A stretch of DNA of 64,000 bases from Gordionus sp. m RMFG-2023 (Eukaryota > Nematomorpha > Gordioida > Chordodea > Parachordodidae). The notes under the pieces were generated by a model. The model saw only the letters and a program-made list of their open reading frames with translations. It was not told the DNA's origin and made no database searches. Positions 30,863 through 43,379 of the stretch are shown in pieces (position 1 is the stretch's first letter; each line of letters starts with the position of its first letter). Where the stretch lies: positions 13,456,846 through 13,520,845 of the forward strand of contig NC_088779.1 of assembly GCF_954871325.1 (NCBI RefSeq). The letters are read 5' to 3'. The translations under genes and the position numbers were made by a program.

Positions 30863-31846
30863 ATTATTACCACGTTTTTGAATGATCTATCTTATATTAC
30901 ACAAAACATAAATTATACCACGTTTTTGTGTGATCTATCTATATTAACAATAAACTAATAAAAATATATTATATATTTCTTCCGGGCTTATTATTTGTTA
31001 AAAAAAATTTTAAATATATATATATATATTGGATTAATAACCCGGCCGAAGGCTGGGTAAAACGGGCTGAAGGCCCGCCACAAAGGGGGTCTAATTCCCC
31101 CCCCCCCTTTGGAAAATCCTGGCTACGCCTATGATGGAATATTATATGTCGTAGATTTACAGTATATCTAATTTTATCAATTATCATATAATTTTTACCA
31201 ATATAGCGAATTATATATTTTACAGAAAACTATAAAATATTGATAAAGACATCAGAAAATATCTTTTAAGGACATTGTTGGTTAAATAATATGAAGTTTA
31301 TTTTTAATATAATTTTATATTTAAAATAAATAGATGGCGTTAAATAATTGAAGGCAAATTGTTGCTATTTTTATTATCGCATTGATTAGTAAATTTTGTT
31401 AAAATATTAATTGTAATATATTCTCTAACTGTCAAATGTGCCTGTAAAATTGGAATTTTACCTAGTATTTTGTAACTAATTCTATATAATAGAGGAATAT
31501 CAACTATATGTCCCCTTACTTTTTATAAATAAATTTCTTATACTTGTTTGGAATAAATTATTACCATGCTTTTATATTAATGTATATACAAGTAATTTAT
31601 TATATTTTATATAAACTAATAAAAATGTATTTCATATTTGTTCCAGGCTTATTTTTTTTTATTAAAAATTACCTCTTCTCTTGTAAAAATATTTTATGAC
31701 TATATATAGACTTAGGTAACACGGCCGAAGGCCGGGCAAAAGCGGGCCGAAGGCTTGCCAAAAATAAAGTTGGGGCGAAGCCCCCCAAAATTTTTTAATT
31801 CCCCTTCCCCCCTTAGGAAAATTTTGGCTACGCCTATGCAATGGGC

Positions 31847-33618
31847 GAAGTCATTTAAATGTTGGTGGATCTCTATCAAATAAGCCTAGTTCTACCCTAA
31901 TATCTTGTATACAAGACGACCTCGGAGGGGGTGGGATGGGGGGGGGGGTGTTAAAATAAATATTTTATATGGTTACTCATATAATAGGTCGTGAAAAAAT
32001 TATCTACATCCTATGGCTCTTAATGGGCAGGTCTATATCTAAACATCTTTTCTAATTTTGTACAATATTAAGAGAGAAATGTTAGCTAGACTGCCAAATT
32101 AATGTTCTGTACCAGAATTCGGCACGGATTTTAAACTATATTAAACGAAAATTTTGATAACATTAAATTAATCGAAAACCGATCTTCAGAAAGAGTTTAA
32201 ACCCATTCTGGTCCATACTACTCCTGCTTTAATGGGTTACCCATAAATTGGTTTTTCGTCTGGGGTCTCAAAATGTCTAACCAAGCAATTTTAAAATTCT
32301 GAAAAAGAATTCAGGTCCAGAACCGACAATCCTTCCTTGTAATATCTGGCACGAACATATCTTCTGATGTAATAGGTAAAAAAAATCAATTCTACAAATT
32401 ATTATTCTTTTTTTGTTTTGAAAAAGTAAAATAAAAATAATATACCCCCGCCTCGAAAAAGAAAAGTAAATAATATTTTTTTTCTTTCATCAAGGCATGG
32501 CAGGGGCGGAAGGAAAGGAAAGGAAAGGAAAGGAATAATATATAAATATAAAATTTTAAAAATCGTCTAGGCATATAAAAAATAAATTATAATTATTTTG
32601 ACTATACATCATATTTTTTTTCTAGCTTATAATATTTATTTTCTTTTGTATATTCCATTTTACGTAATACGTTATCTATAACGTCTATGCCCTCTATCGT
32701 TTAAAGGTTCAATAGAGCTATTCTAGGTATTCCGAAGCCCTTTACAAGTTTATGGGCAAGCTGCATGCACTTGTATGCACAGCATTCCAAGAACTGTTAT
32801 CTAAACATCCATAGGCCAAGAAAAGAAGAGTTGGCAAAACAAAATATACCCGAGAAGATCAAAAAAATTGAATTATTTTAAAGGTGGGAGGTGGATGGTT
32901 TTAAGTTTAAATTCTTTAGTATAAGTCTTAAATAATTACTATTGATATTGAGAGTTTTAATGTTCATATCTATTGAATTTCGATTTATCCTGAAAGAACA
33001 AATTTTAATTTATTATTTAACTTCTGGTAAAATGAGATGTTCAATTTTAATATTCTAGTTCGATTAATATTGTTATTTGATGTTCTATTATTTGCATTTG
33101 TAACATCCACCAACTCCGGAAAAACAGAGTCAGCACATTCCATTTTATGGCACGATTATTATATAATAAAAATAATTTATATGTAAAAAATATTGAATTT
33201 ATATGTAATATTATATTCCAAATAAAATTAAAATTATAACCCCCCCCCCCCTCTCTTAGCAGCGAGGCAATAACAAATCTAATAAGAATTTATTAGATTA
33301 AATATAAAATTATTTTATTTGAATGAACGAAAAAAATAATTAAAAAACATATTTTTTCAATTTTACAAAATCCTTCTTTTTTACAAACAAAAATATTTTT
33401 TTAGAAAGAATAATATAAATTTTTGTGTATTGACTAATATAGATTCCAAGGTAAAATTATGGCATTTAGTGCTAAAAAATGAGAAATATATGAAATTAAC
33501 ATTATTAAACGAATTTATTTGATTTTCACAATCAAAAACAAAATTAAGGCTGATCTTAAATAAACTGAAGATCTTAGGATAAGAGAATAATCTGAGTCAA
33601 TTATCTTCCATATCTGAT
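31847..33618. other. AT-rich stretch, no gene
   Basis: Nothing coding recognised. It holds a G-rich run near 31925-31950, a short GGAAA repeat at about 32512-32534 and a C run at 33240. Confidence 0.5.
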
Positions 33619-33624
33619 ATCTTT

Positions 33625-34095
33625 TTTTTTACGTTTTAACCAAGGATAGTTTTATTTTATTTTATTTTAAATTTAAATTTTTATTTTCAAAAAATTATTA
33701 TTTATATATATATATAATTGTTAAATTTAAATCAAATATTTTTTTTTACCTTAATGAAGGGTTTACAAAAAATCAATCCATTTCTACTTTTCTTTCGGCT
33801 TCTTTTTTTTTGCCCAAAACATCTTGCCAAGAAAAATAATCAAAAAATCTAAGAAAAAGCAACTGTCTATTTAATTTTGTTTTTTTATCTATATATATAT
33901 CTACTATAAAATAAATATAAATTGATTAATAATATATTGATCTAAAAATAGCAATTTTTAATATCAAAAAATAATATTCATCACAAAAAGAATGACTTCG
34001 CCATTTAACATAAAAAGAATGACTCTACAATTTAACATATAACATAAAAAGAATGATTTCACAATTTAACATAAAAAGAATGACTCCACATAACA
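33625..34095 (-). repeat. gypsy LTR (3' LTR on the element strand)
   Basis: Matches 38998-39493 in order: ATGAAGGGTTTACAAAAAAT, CATCTTGCCAAGAAAAATAA, and the repeated AAAAAGAATGACT words before CCACATAACA. The left boundary is approximate because of a T run. Confidence 0.88.
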
Positions 34096-34486
34096 CGCCC
34101 CCACTAATTGAAAACCAAACTACGCACTTCATCTCGCATCGGCCTCTTACCATAACTATAACCTTTCATCGTATTTTCTTTAATTTGCCCGGTAACATTC
34201 TTATCGTTGTTCTTTGGGTCCTTGAGTCTTTCCTATTTGTTCGACGACATAATTGCTTTCCTATAGAAATCACGTCTTGGTTTGACTTGGGTTCCCTACT
34301 ATTAGCTTCCTCCCATTAACCATTTATCCAATTAACCCCGATATTATTAATTTCCCTTTCGTTATTATTCCCAATCACTAAGGTATTGAGTTAATTCATC
34401 TTTGGTGAATTGTACCCTTAGAATTTCCTTGAATATACTAAGATAATTTTCCCACCACGAATCACCGATAAATTAATTCCTCCTAT

Positions 34487-35420
34487 TCATACTCCCGATC
34501 TTAATCTTCCAGGTTTCGCGCCTCTTTTCAATTGATCTCGATGCCGTATTCCCTCTCTCCTGTCGGTGAATTTTACTTGATTTAATTTATTTTCCACTAT
34601 CACCCTGATTTTCCATCTCCTTGTACCCCAATATATTCTGGCCCATACGGTATGTCCCACTATAAACTTAGGCGTCTCCCTTATCTCCTCTTCCACCTCT
34701 TGAATCGGTTTCCGCTTTAAGAAATAGAATAGTATCCTGGTTTGCCTCCCTAAAAACTTTTCTGCTGGAGATTGTTCTTCCCCCTTTCGACTGTTGTTAT
34801 AATATGCTACGGCTATCCATCCATACTTTGATTTTCTTAACCAGTTCTTGACAACTGATACCTTCCTCCCCTCCTGACATTGAATGGTGGTGCTAAAATA
34901 TGTCTTATTCCAGTTTCCAAGCATAACGCTTCAAACTGTACACTGATAAACGCCGTACCTCCTATCGTTTGCGCTACTCCGAACCTGGCCCATAGATTTT
35001 TCAATTTCACTACCACTTGAGTCGTTAGCCCCCTTACTTCCTCATACTCCGCCCATTTTAGTTCGCGTTCACTATGAGTATATAAATCTTATTTTCAAAG
35101 TCAAAGAAGACAACGTGTATTCTCTCCCACGGCTGAGTCGCCTTTGGTCAAACACTCTTCTTGTCTTTATGGGGCATTTTGGCCCATGTATTGCACATCA
35201 AACAACTCCTACTGATATTCTCGATATCTTTATTCATTCCTGGCCACCACACATATTATCGGCCCCATTGTTTCATCTTATCCACTCCTTGATGCCCCGC
35301 ATGGATCATTGTCAACACAGCATCCCCCGTACTCATCCTTCTCCTTCACCTTTTGACACACTATCCTTGACATTCCATCCCGCTCCACATCTAGAAGGAA
35401 TATGCGATAAATAATTTTCT
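34487..35420 (-). pseudogene. gypsy integrase region (fossil)
   Basis: Integrase core and C-terminal region of the gypsy element, identified by the segment SPAEKFLGRQTRILF near 34745 and the following chromo/tail-like basic part. Broken. Confidence 0.75.
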
Positions 35421-36760
35421 CTTCCCCGCTGATATCTCAAATGTAAGTCAAAAATACCCATCATAATAACCATCTCTGTGTCCTAGGTGACAACATTAGC
35501 TCTGTATTATCCTTCCTAAAAAGATGCACAAACGGATTATGATCGGTATATACCATGAATCTACGCCCTATTAGGTACTCTCGACATTTTGTCAATCCAA
35601 AAATAACGGCCAACGCTTCTTGCTCTATAACTTAATATTTAGTTTCCCCAGCCCTAAAAATTCTTGAGAAAAACAAAACAGGTCTCTCCAGGCCGTCTAC
35701 ACAATGTAATAACGCACCTCCTACACCCTTACTGGACGCACCTACGGCTAACACCACTTCTACATCATTATTAAAACACACTAGAACTGGTTCTCTCTCG
35801 ATTCTAGATTTCAAACCCTCAAAAGCCTCCTCCTGTTCATTTTTCCATTCAAATTTTTATCCTTTCTTAAGTAATTTATACAATGGCGCTGCTATCTTAG
35901 TAAATCCCTCCACGAACCGATGGTAATAGTTAACCATTCCTAAAAAGGCCTGCACTTCAACTTTATTGCTATTATTAAATTTCCTTCAAATTCTTGTTCA
36001 AAGGTGGTACCTCCTTTCTAGTAATTTTGTTTCCAAGATATATCACCTCCATAACTCCTAACACACTTTTTTCAGCACTTGGTTGCAAACCCCTTTCCTT
36101 TATTCTCCTAAACACCTCCTCCAATCTCCGTTCATGCTGATCGGGAGTTCTTTCAGTCACCAACACATCGTCCATATAGTAGAAAACTACCTCCATTTCT
36201 TGAAAAACGGCCGCCATTGTAAGGTGAAAAATTGGAGCTGATACACTAAGTCCAAACGGCAATCTACAAAACGCAGACAATCTCTTCGGCGTAGTAATAG
36301 TCAATAAATTTTGCATTTCCCGCAATTGTTAATTCTCTTCTTTACCCATTGATTCAATTCTATTCCCCACTCGAATGGTACTCGTCGCAATCCACAAAAT
36401 TATGGCACACAACCCTTCTTAATTTTATACTTCATAGTCTCTCAGACATCCCAAACTTTCGTCAAAAATCTCTTGATAATTCTACACTAATTTACCCACT
36501 CCTTCTTGCACTTTGATTATTCCTAATTCCATCTCTTTCGCAATTCCGTGTCGTTACGCAGATTCTTTTTCTTTATTTCCACTTCAACTTCTAGAATACG
36601 GGCTTTTCCTTTCCCATTTTGTAACTCTTTGATCTCCTTCGTACACATCTCGGGCAACCTCCTTTCATTCAAAAAATTCATATCGTCTTCCCCCTATAGG
36701 TCTTCTCCATTTCTCCTCTAGAATTATTTTCCCCGATTTTCTTCCTTGAACTATTCGTCC
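35421..36760 (-). pseudogene. gypsy reverse transcriptase and RNase H region (fossil)
   Basis: RT block with RLPFGLSVSAPIF and YYMDDVLV (about 36270-36165), the YxDD catalytic motif. It is followed by an RNase H part with VLAVGASSKGVGGALL (about 35755-35705). The order RT then RNase H then integrase is that of Ty3/gypsy. Broken. Confidence 0.85.
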
Positions 36761-37099
36761 CACTTACCCCCTTAGAATTACTTTTATAAATGAGTCCCCC
36801 CGATTACTCCTCCATGATTCCCCCCGATTACTCCCCAATGAGTCCCCCCGATTACAACCTCCGATTTCTCTTTTAAAAATATTCTCCCCTATTTCCCCCC
36901 CTAGAATCTTGTACCCCTATTTCCCTTTTAGACTTAATTTCGCTTATTCCCTCCTTTCCTAAGAATACTCTCCTCTCACTCTCAGTCTCTTTCCTTATCT
37001 ATATGATACTTCCTCGCTCTCTTCTCTCTCTTTTCCTACTAAACGCCGCCCCTGGTAATGATTCTACGTATTCCTCCGATATATCCTCATAAACATTTT

Positions 37100-38396
37100 G
37101 TCTAGTTAGGGGTACACACCCAACCATAAAAATACTCCCCAAAAACTATACCACGGCCCAATTCAGGTGGTCCAGTCCCACCCCATTACCGCTTCAACCT
37201 TCCAATGGATAATCCACAAATCTAATATTTCCACTCGTTCTCCCAATATCGCTTCTATTTCAACTCTCCCCATCACAGATACTTGTGGACCAATCGAATT
37301 GTCGTATTCTCAATCCTCTATTTTTGATAATCTTATCATGCCAAATACTCCTATATTTATTGTATCCAATTACCGAAATAGCCACTCCCGTGTCAAATAA
37401 CATTGGCACCATACTTCCATCAAAATTTATCATTACTCTCGGACAAGGGTCATGTACTATTCCTTTTTATATCATATTTATATATCCCATAATTTTTACA
37501 TTTTTAGGAGACCACTCTTTGCATGTCTCCTTGAACCTCCTTGCCTTGACCCGCGTAATTTTACTGCCATCATATAGTTAACAATTCTCACATTCTCTCG
37601 CCACATGTCCTTTTTGACAACATCTAAAGCACTCCATCTTTTGCTCCTCAGTTTGCTCTAAAATATGTTCAACAATCCCTTCCATTTTCTCGCTCTCAAT
37701 AGCCAGCACATTCGGGGCATTCTGAACCATTATTATCTGCGAACCTCCTCTAGTGTTATAATTGTTCGAATTGCACTCCTCTTTATTGTGACCAAATCGT
37801 CCACACCCTGCACACCGCAATTTTTCTTGTTTTCCCGGACACTACGGAGCTATATGTCCAAATTTCCAGATTCAAAACATTTAGTTTCCCGACACCCGGA
37901 CCATATGTCCTTGTTTTCCACAATTATAACAATTTGAATTCATATTTCCTCTTCCACGAGAATCAAAACCTCGTCTCATTTCCATTCTTCTTCCTTGTGA
38001 ATTTTCTCTTGGTCCCTTCTGCATTTCCCCCACCTTTGACTATCATAGGACTCTTGCCTCCCTGGCCTCAATCTCCGTCCATCCTTGAATTAACTCTTGA
38101 ACTGATATCCACATCACCTTTCCCATCACATCTTCCTCTCCATTATGTCCTTCTATTGTCAAAGTTTGTCCTTTTATTCTAACACTGCGACTTATCTTCA
38201 TCCTTCTTCCCCATATTAAACTACACATCCATATTATTGTTATCTCCCAGTATTTAACAAACTTTAAGCTTTTCATCCCGTCGTTATAAAAAAATTTATA
38301 ATTAATTTCAAAATAAAAATCTTGATTATTTGCAATGTCAGCAGATACGATATTATTAGGAGCGTAAACAATCCAATGATGCACATATACATCCAT
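37100..38396 (-). pseudogene. gypsy gag, zinc knuckles and protease region (fossil)
   Basis: Two CCHC knuckles are visible (CAGCGRFGHNKEEC near 37810 and CFRCCQKGHVAREC near 37630), typical of gag nucleocapsid; a third, decayed one lies upstream. Gag sequence lies before it (38043-38396), and a probable aspartic protease region follows at about 37440-37200. Broken. Confidence 0.75.
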
Positions 38397-38639
38397 ACTT
38401 TATAAGTCTAGATATGACAACAATTTGAGCAAATTTCGTGTAACAAATTTATAATTGATAAAATTTGGCAGCACTTCCGTGTAACAGGTTAATATGACAA
38501 AAATTTGGATAAATTCCCTATAATAGCTTTTGGTAAAATTTGGGCATCACTTCCGTACGATAGGATTTTTGTTAAAAAAAAATAATTTTCGGCTAAAACA
38601 GGGTGTACTTTTGTAAAAAAAGAAAAAGAAACGCGTTCC

Positions 38640-38960
38640 ACAATCCTTCAACTTTTTCCTACTAATTAGTTTTCAACGTTATTCCGTATACAACGCTTTT
38701 CCTACTAATTAGTTTTCAACGTGATTCTGTATATCCAACGCTTTCCCTACTAATTAGTTTTCAACGTGATTCCGTATATCAAACGCTTTCCCTACTAATT
38801 AGTTTTCAGCGTTTTTCCGTATATACAACGCTTTCCCTACTAATTAGTTTTAATCGTTATTTTGTATATACATCGATTTTCCTACCAATTGGTTTTCAAC
38901 GCTATTCCTTACATACAAGGCTTACCCTACTAATTGGTTTTCAACGTTATTTTAAAAAAA
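38640..38960 (-). repeat. ~43-bp tandem repeat in gypsy leader
   Basis: Seven copies of CCTACTAATTAGTTTTCAAC followed by GTTATTCCGTATACAACGCTTT-like sequence, between the 5' LTR and gag. The units differ slightly. Confidence 0.9.
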
Positions 38961-38997
38961 ATTATCATCCCGTACACTACGTCTTGGCCATTACTCT

Positions 38998-39250
38998 TAC
39001 ATTTTAACCATTGATAGTTTTCTTTTCATTTTAAATTTAAATTTTTATTTCCAAAAAATTATTAATTATATATATATTTAATTGTTAAATTTTAATCAAA
39101 TATTGTTTTTATCTTAATGAAGGGTTTACAAAAAATCAATCCCTTTCTACTATTCTTTCGACTTCTTATTTTGCCCAAAACATCTTGCCAAGAAAAATAA
39201 TCAAAAAATCTAAGAAAAAGCAACTGTCTATTTTGTTTCGTTTTTTTATC

Positions 39251-39281
<31 letters not shown>

Positions 39282-39493
39282 CTATTATAAAATAAATATA
39301 AGTTGATTAATAATATAATTGATCTAAAATAGCAATTTTTAGTATCAAAAAATATTATTCATCACAAAAAGAATGACTTCGCAATAACATAAAAAGAATG
39401 ACTCCACAATTTTACATTAAAAGAATGATTCCACAATTTAACATAAAAAGCATGACTCCACAATTTAACATAAAAGAATGACTCCACATAACA
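38998..39493 (-). repeat. gypsy LTR (5' LTR on the element strand)
   Basis: 496 bp, partner of 33625-34095, with a longer (TA)n tract (39246-39276) than its partner. It ends CCACATAACA, followed by TCTTTT. Confidence 0.88.
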
Positions 39494-39649
39494 TCTTTTA
39501 CTTCAACAATACCTAATAACAGTTTTAATATAAAGAATATGTTCCAACACACCTAGGAAATCTTGGCGCTAATGTGTGCGCTCTGATAAATTCTACAGTC
39601 TATATATAATACAAGTATAAAATATTTCTAAAATCTATTTTTAATACTT

Positions 39650-40430
39650 TTTAGCCAACCTGAAAGATCATATTAAAATATCCCACGCAGAATTAATTTG
39701 CCAAACTAAAGAAGTAATGCTAAATATTTATTAGGTATAAGAAAACACTCTAGGATGACATTTATATAAACTAGTACTTAGACATGTGTTTAAAATTAAA
39801 ATACCGTTCAACAAATTTGATTATATGAAATACAAAGATATTTTTGCCTTTATATTTAAGAACTAAAATATATGGACAAGACAAACTGTACCTGTATTCA
39901 ATTTATGAAACATCAAAATTAAAACCTATCTCAAAATTAAAAAGGTGCCTAGCAAAATTTATCATTCCATGGATATTTGGTCAGGAATTAGCTCTTTGTC
40001 CTATTTTTCAATTATACTGAAAATAAAAAAAAAATGATATTCTTGCCTCACCTTCACAGTGGACAAGATATATCAAATTATTTACTAAGATCTCTTGAAA
40101 CATTTGAGTTTCAAAAAAATGTTATGATTGTGACTCATGATAATGCAAAAATATCATAAATGCAGCAAATATTATGTCCAATCATTATATAGAAAAATAC
40201 AATATGCCCTTCCATAGTCATAGATGCCTAGCTCATGTTATTAATATAATCATTAAAGAAGGGCTAATTATTTTTGTCCAAAATTAGAAGAAATATACAA
40301 ATTGAAACAATATTTGTCGCCCAAGTTTATGCAAAATATATGGATATCTCTGGTGGCACTAGATTACCGCTCGACGTGATTACTAGGTGGAATTCTAGGT
40401 ATCTTATGATATCTACAATAAATAAAGTAA
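39650..40430 (+). pseudogene. hAT transposase remnant (BED/RICESLEEPER-like)
   Basis: Plus strand: NLKDHIKISHAELICQ (end of a BED finger, 39656-39705). Next come SMDIWSGISSLSYFSII (39968-40018), the hAT catalytic Asp block, and VMIVTHDNAKNIINAANIM with HRCLAHVINIIIKEGL (40115-40265), the conserved CxxH region. RLPLDVITRWNSRYLM (40365-40410) is the TRWNS block. Stops and frame changes separate them. The terminal repeats were not found, and the C-terminus beyond 40430 is unrecognised. Confidence 0.85.
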
Positions 40431-42149
40431 TTTAAGCATAATCTCAAATGTTATATTTATAATATATCTTATTTTAAAGAATTTAGACGCTATTAAACGT
40501 TTAGGGAAGAATGTCTTCCAAAAGATACATTTTATATTGATGCCAATGAGTCTTAATATTTAAAAGAAGTTGAAACCCTCTAAACCTTTCTTCAGTAACT
40601 AATATATATTTAATTAAATCTGCGATATAAAAAATCTATTTTATAAAAATATAAGAATAATTATATTGATACATATATAACGCGATATCATAAATTTGCA
40701 TATAATAGGCACAATATAAAAATTATTTATCGTCCAAAAAAAATAAAACTGGGTTATAGTGACAAGTTGTAACTTATATTTATTGAATTTGAGATCGATA
40801 TAAATAATATTATTATAGATGAAATTAAACTAAAAAAAATTTTTTTTTAATGTTAGATCAATTGTGTAAAATTTAGTGATAAAACATGATATCATAAATA
40901 AGCCTCAAAATAGGCATAATAATATTTAAAGATAATGACTAAAAATATTTAATATAAGATAAATTTGGTATGTTACACCAGGCAGTGAGCAACATCTCTA
41001 TTTTTTCCTCAGAAACTTTTTACAGCCTAGATTTATAGTTTTGTTGGCTCGCACCACAATTTTATTATCTTTTGGGCAATAATCACTTGAAATCCTATGA
41101 TCAACGCTACACATCTTTACGAAGATTTTATTAAAACACTTTCTTCTCTGAACATTGATCAGAACCTAAATAAATAAAATATATAGAATATATAATATAT
41201 AACACATATATCCTACTTTGTGACATCCATATCTAACCAACACTAATAGTAACTCAACTATATTTTTGAACTTAAATCTTTTGTAAACGAATAGCGGCCT
41301 AACACTTAGGGACAAAAAGAATTAATCCATATGATGTGGGAATTTCCAGAATGAATTATAAATGTTATGTATTAAACATATGTTTCGTATATTATATGAT
41401 TATTTAAATGGATATTTATAAATAATGAACAAATTAGTAGATATTATACCCTTGAATCTCAATGTTGCAACAAGTATTTAAATCCTTCGGTTGAAAAGGG
41501 AAGTTGACATATGCCAAATCTATTCCTCTTTAAAATAGGAACACTATTTAATTTTGGATCATTTTTTACATTTCCACTCTTTAACTCTTTAATATCTGAC
41601 ATCTCTCAGACATGATAAAATTTCTGAAAAAGTTTACTCCATTTATTTTATATACATTTTGATAAAATCTTAAATCTTGATTTCCCATATCTTTGAAGCT
41701 AAGTGTATTTAATATAAATACAAATCTACATAGTTGAGACTAAATAGAAATCGTTTAATAACTAAAAGTTTGGTTAATGGTTTTAATAAATTTTATATAT
41801 TATTTATAGGTTTAAATTAAGAAAATATGTTTATCTTTATCATAGATGGTGAGACAAAAGAAAAAAGCTGATTCATTCCTTCCCACTGTATGAAGTGCAA
41901 TTTTATTTCTCACAAAGGAGTTAACGCGTGCATCATTTTTAATGGGGGGGGGGGGCTAGCGTGTGCGGAAAGAAATATGACACCTAGAGAAATTTTAAGT
42001 TTATTATAAGGTTTTCATAAATATAGTACATTATTTTTATCATAATTGATAATCACATAAGTATATTCAAATATTAACATAACATAGAACTGTTTAATAA
42101 TTCCACATGCAAAGTATTCCATAATATATTCGTAATTGCCTCCCCGGGG
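40431..42149. other. AT-rich stretch, no gene
   Basis: May include the decayed C-terminal half of the preceding hAT, but no block is convincing. A G run lies at 41945-41955. Confidence 0.4.
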
Positions 42150-42780
42150 ATAGTTCTGGAGAAGCCGAACCAAATTTTTTCAAGAGAAAATAAATCATTT
42201 TATTTTACAAATTCTTCGATTGTGCCCCTGAAAAATTTGCAAAGCCCAAAAAGATCTTTTGAGAATAATTTTAAAAATATTTTTTAAGTCCCCTGATATT
42301 TTAGTAACTATTGACGTCCTTGCATGACCCGAAAAATATTAATAGTTCCTTTCTATTCTTATTTTTTTCCCCTAATGTCGCCATTATAATATAAATTCAA
42401 AAAAATAAGAAAAGTTTAAAAATAAAGGTGATAATTAATTACTATTAATTTTCATATCTATCTTATACTGTAAAAAATAGAATAAGAAAGATATACATGA
42501 TCATGATTAAATTATCAAAGTTATTACTAAATATTTAAATTTATTGTATAATATTAAAATAGAGAATAAAATAAATATTTTGAGTTTAAGATTGAGATTT
42601 CTTTCCTATATTATTCTTTTTTTAAATTCTGATCGTAGCCCGCAGCAGGCCATGGGCCAGGCTGAGCCGAGCCCGGAACTGAAGAAAAATTGCAAAAGCT
42701 ATATCTCATTTGGTATAAATTTTAATTTTGCAGGTTTTTGAAGTCGATCTCTCATATTGTTAAGATATTTTATGTTGAAA
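42150..42780. repeat. dispersed AT-rich repeat, copy C
   Basis: Relative of 21285-21790 (CCTTTCTATTCTTA, ATTATCAAAGTTATT, AATATTAAAATA, ATTTTGAGTTTAAGA). It carries GGCCC-type patches at 42636-42680. No protein. Confidence 0.55.
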
Positions 42781-43379
42781 AATCATGTCTACACCAATTG
42801 TTCCATCGGCTTAAGATCTTTAACATAGCAGTTATGGATTGCAAAGGTAAATGAACAAAATTGTTCTATATTTAGATACAGGCCTAAGGCAGATTAATCT
42901 CTTATTATATATGAATACGATTACCAAGATTAAGATTTATATGATAATTATTCTTACTTTCCGAAACCTATCAATATCAAGGCAGAATAAATAAATATAA
43001 TTTTAGATAACAAAATATATCCTATATTATAAGAATAAGCATGGTGAAAATAATTTTGGAAACTTATAATTCAGGCGCGTACGCAGGAATTTTGTCTGGG
43101 GGGGGATAATAAATTTTTTTAAGAAATATCATCGTTAATTAAAAATACTAAGCATAAATTTATTAGGACTAATAACTTTTCTAATACACAATTTTAAACT
43201 AATGTGAATTAAAAAAATTAAATATATATAAACCGGCATTAAAAAACTATAAAATAAATGTGAATTATGAATATAACCCACGATATGAATCACTTAAATG
43301 ACCCAAAATTGAAATTTGAATTTTTTGAGCTTTTAAAATATATCAAGTATAAAAAATTTAAATGTTGGAAATATAAATT

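Larger units (their letters stand above)
27055..31133 (+). mobile_element. inner hAT element (ZMYM1-like)
   Basis: Ends CATAGGCGTAGCCAGG and CTGGCTACGCCTATG are inverted repeats. The flanks GTGAAATA (27047-27054) and ATGGAATA (31134-31141) agree at 6 of 8 bases, a plausible old target duplication. About 4.1 kb long, it carries a nearly full-span, broken transposase on the plus strand and a younger 180-bp MITE. It is nested in a close relative. Confidence 0.8.
25662..31838 (+). mobile_element. outer hAT element (ZMYM1-like), hosts inner hAT
   Basis: Ends are CATCGGCGTAGC and GCTACGCCTATG (12-bp inverted, one mismatch), with a 7/8 target duplication. The left arm (25662-27054) and right arm (31134-31838) are near relatives of the arms of the inner element, sharing GGGGCAAGGGGAAATCCCCCC-type and CGGCCGAAGGCCGGGC words. 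No transposase of its own is visible, so it was probably an internally deleted copy before the inner element landed in it. The left arm carries the 14-bp minisatellite. Confidence 0.75.
25654..31846. repeat. target duplication caatRggc of outer hAT
   Basis: CAATAGGC at 25654-25661 and CAATGGGC at 31839-31846, 7 of 8 identical, flank the outer element. Confidence 0.75.
33625..39493 (-). mobile_element. Ty3/gypsy LTR retrotransposon, broken fossil
   Basis: About 5.9 kb on the minus strand, with an LTR at each end and recognisable gag, protease, reverse transcriptase, RNase H and integrase regions in the gypsy order. The LTRs begin TGTTATGTGGAGTC on the element strand. A T-rich TCTTT occurs outside both ends and may be the target duplication. 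The coding regions carry many breaks (roughly ten or more), and the LTRs differ by numerous substitutions and small indels, so it is an old insertion. A 43-bp tandem repeat lies in its 5' leader. Confidence 0.9.

Noticed and set aside
35115-38182. Several plus-strand open frames of 77-99 codons
   Set aside because: They are antisense shadows of the gypsy fossil, which reads on the minus strand.
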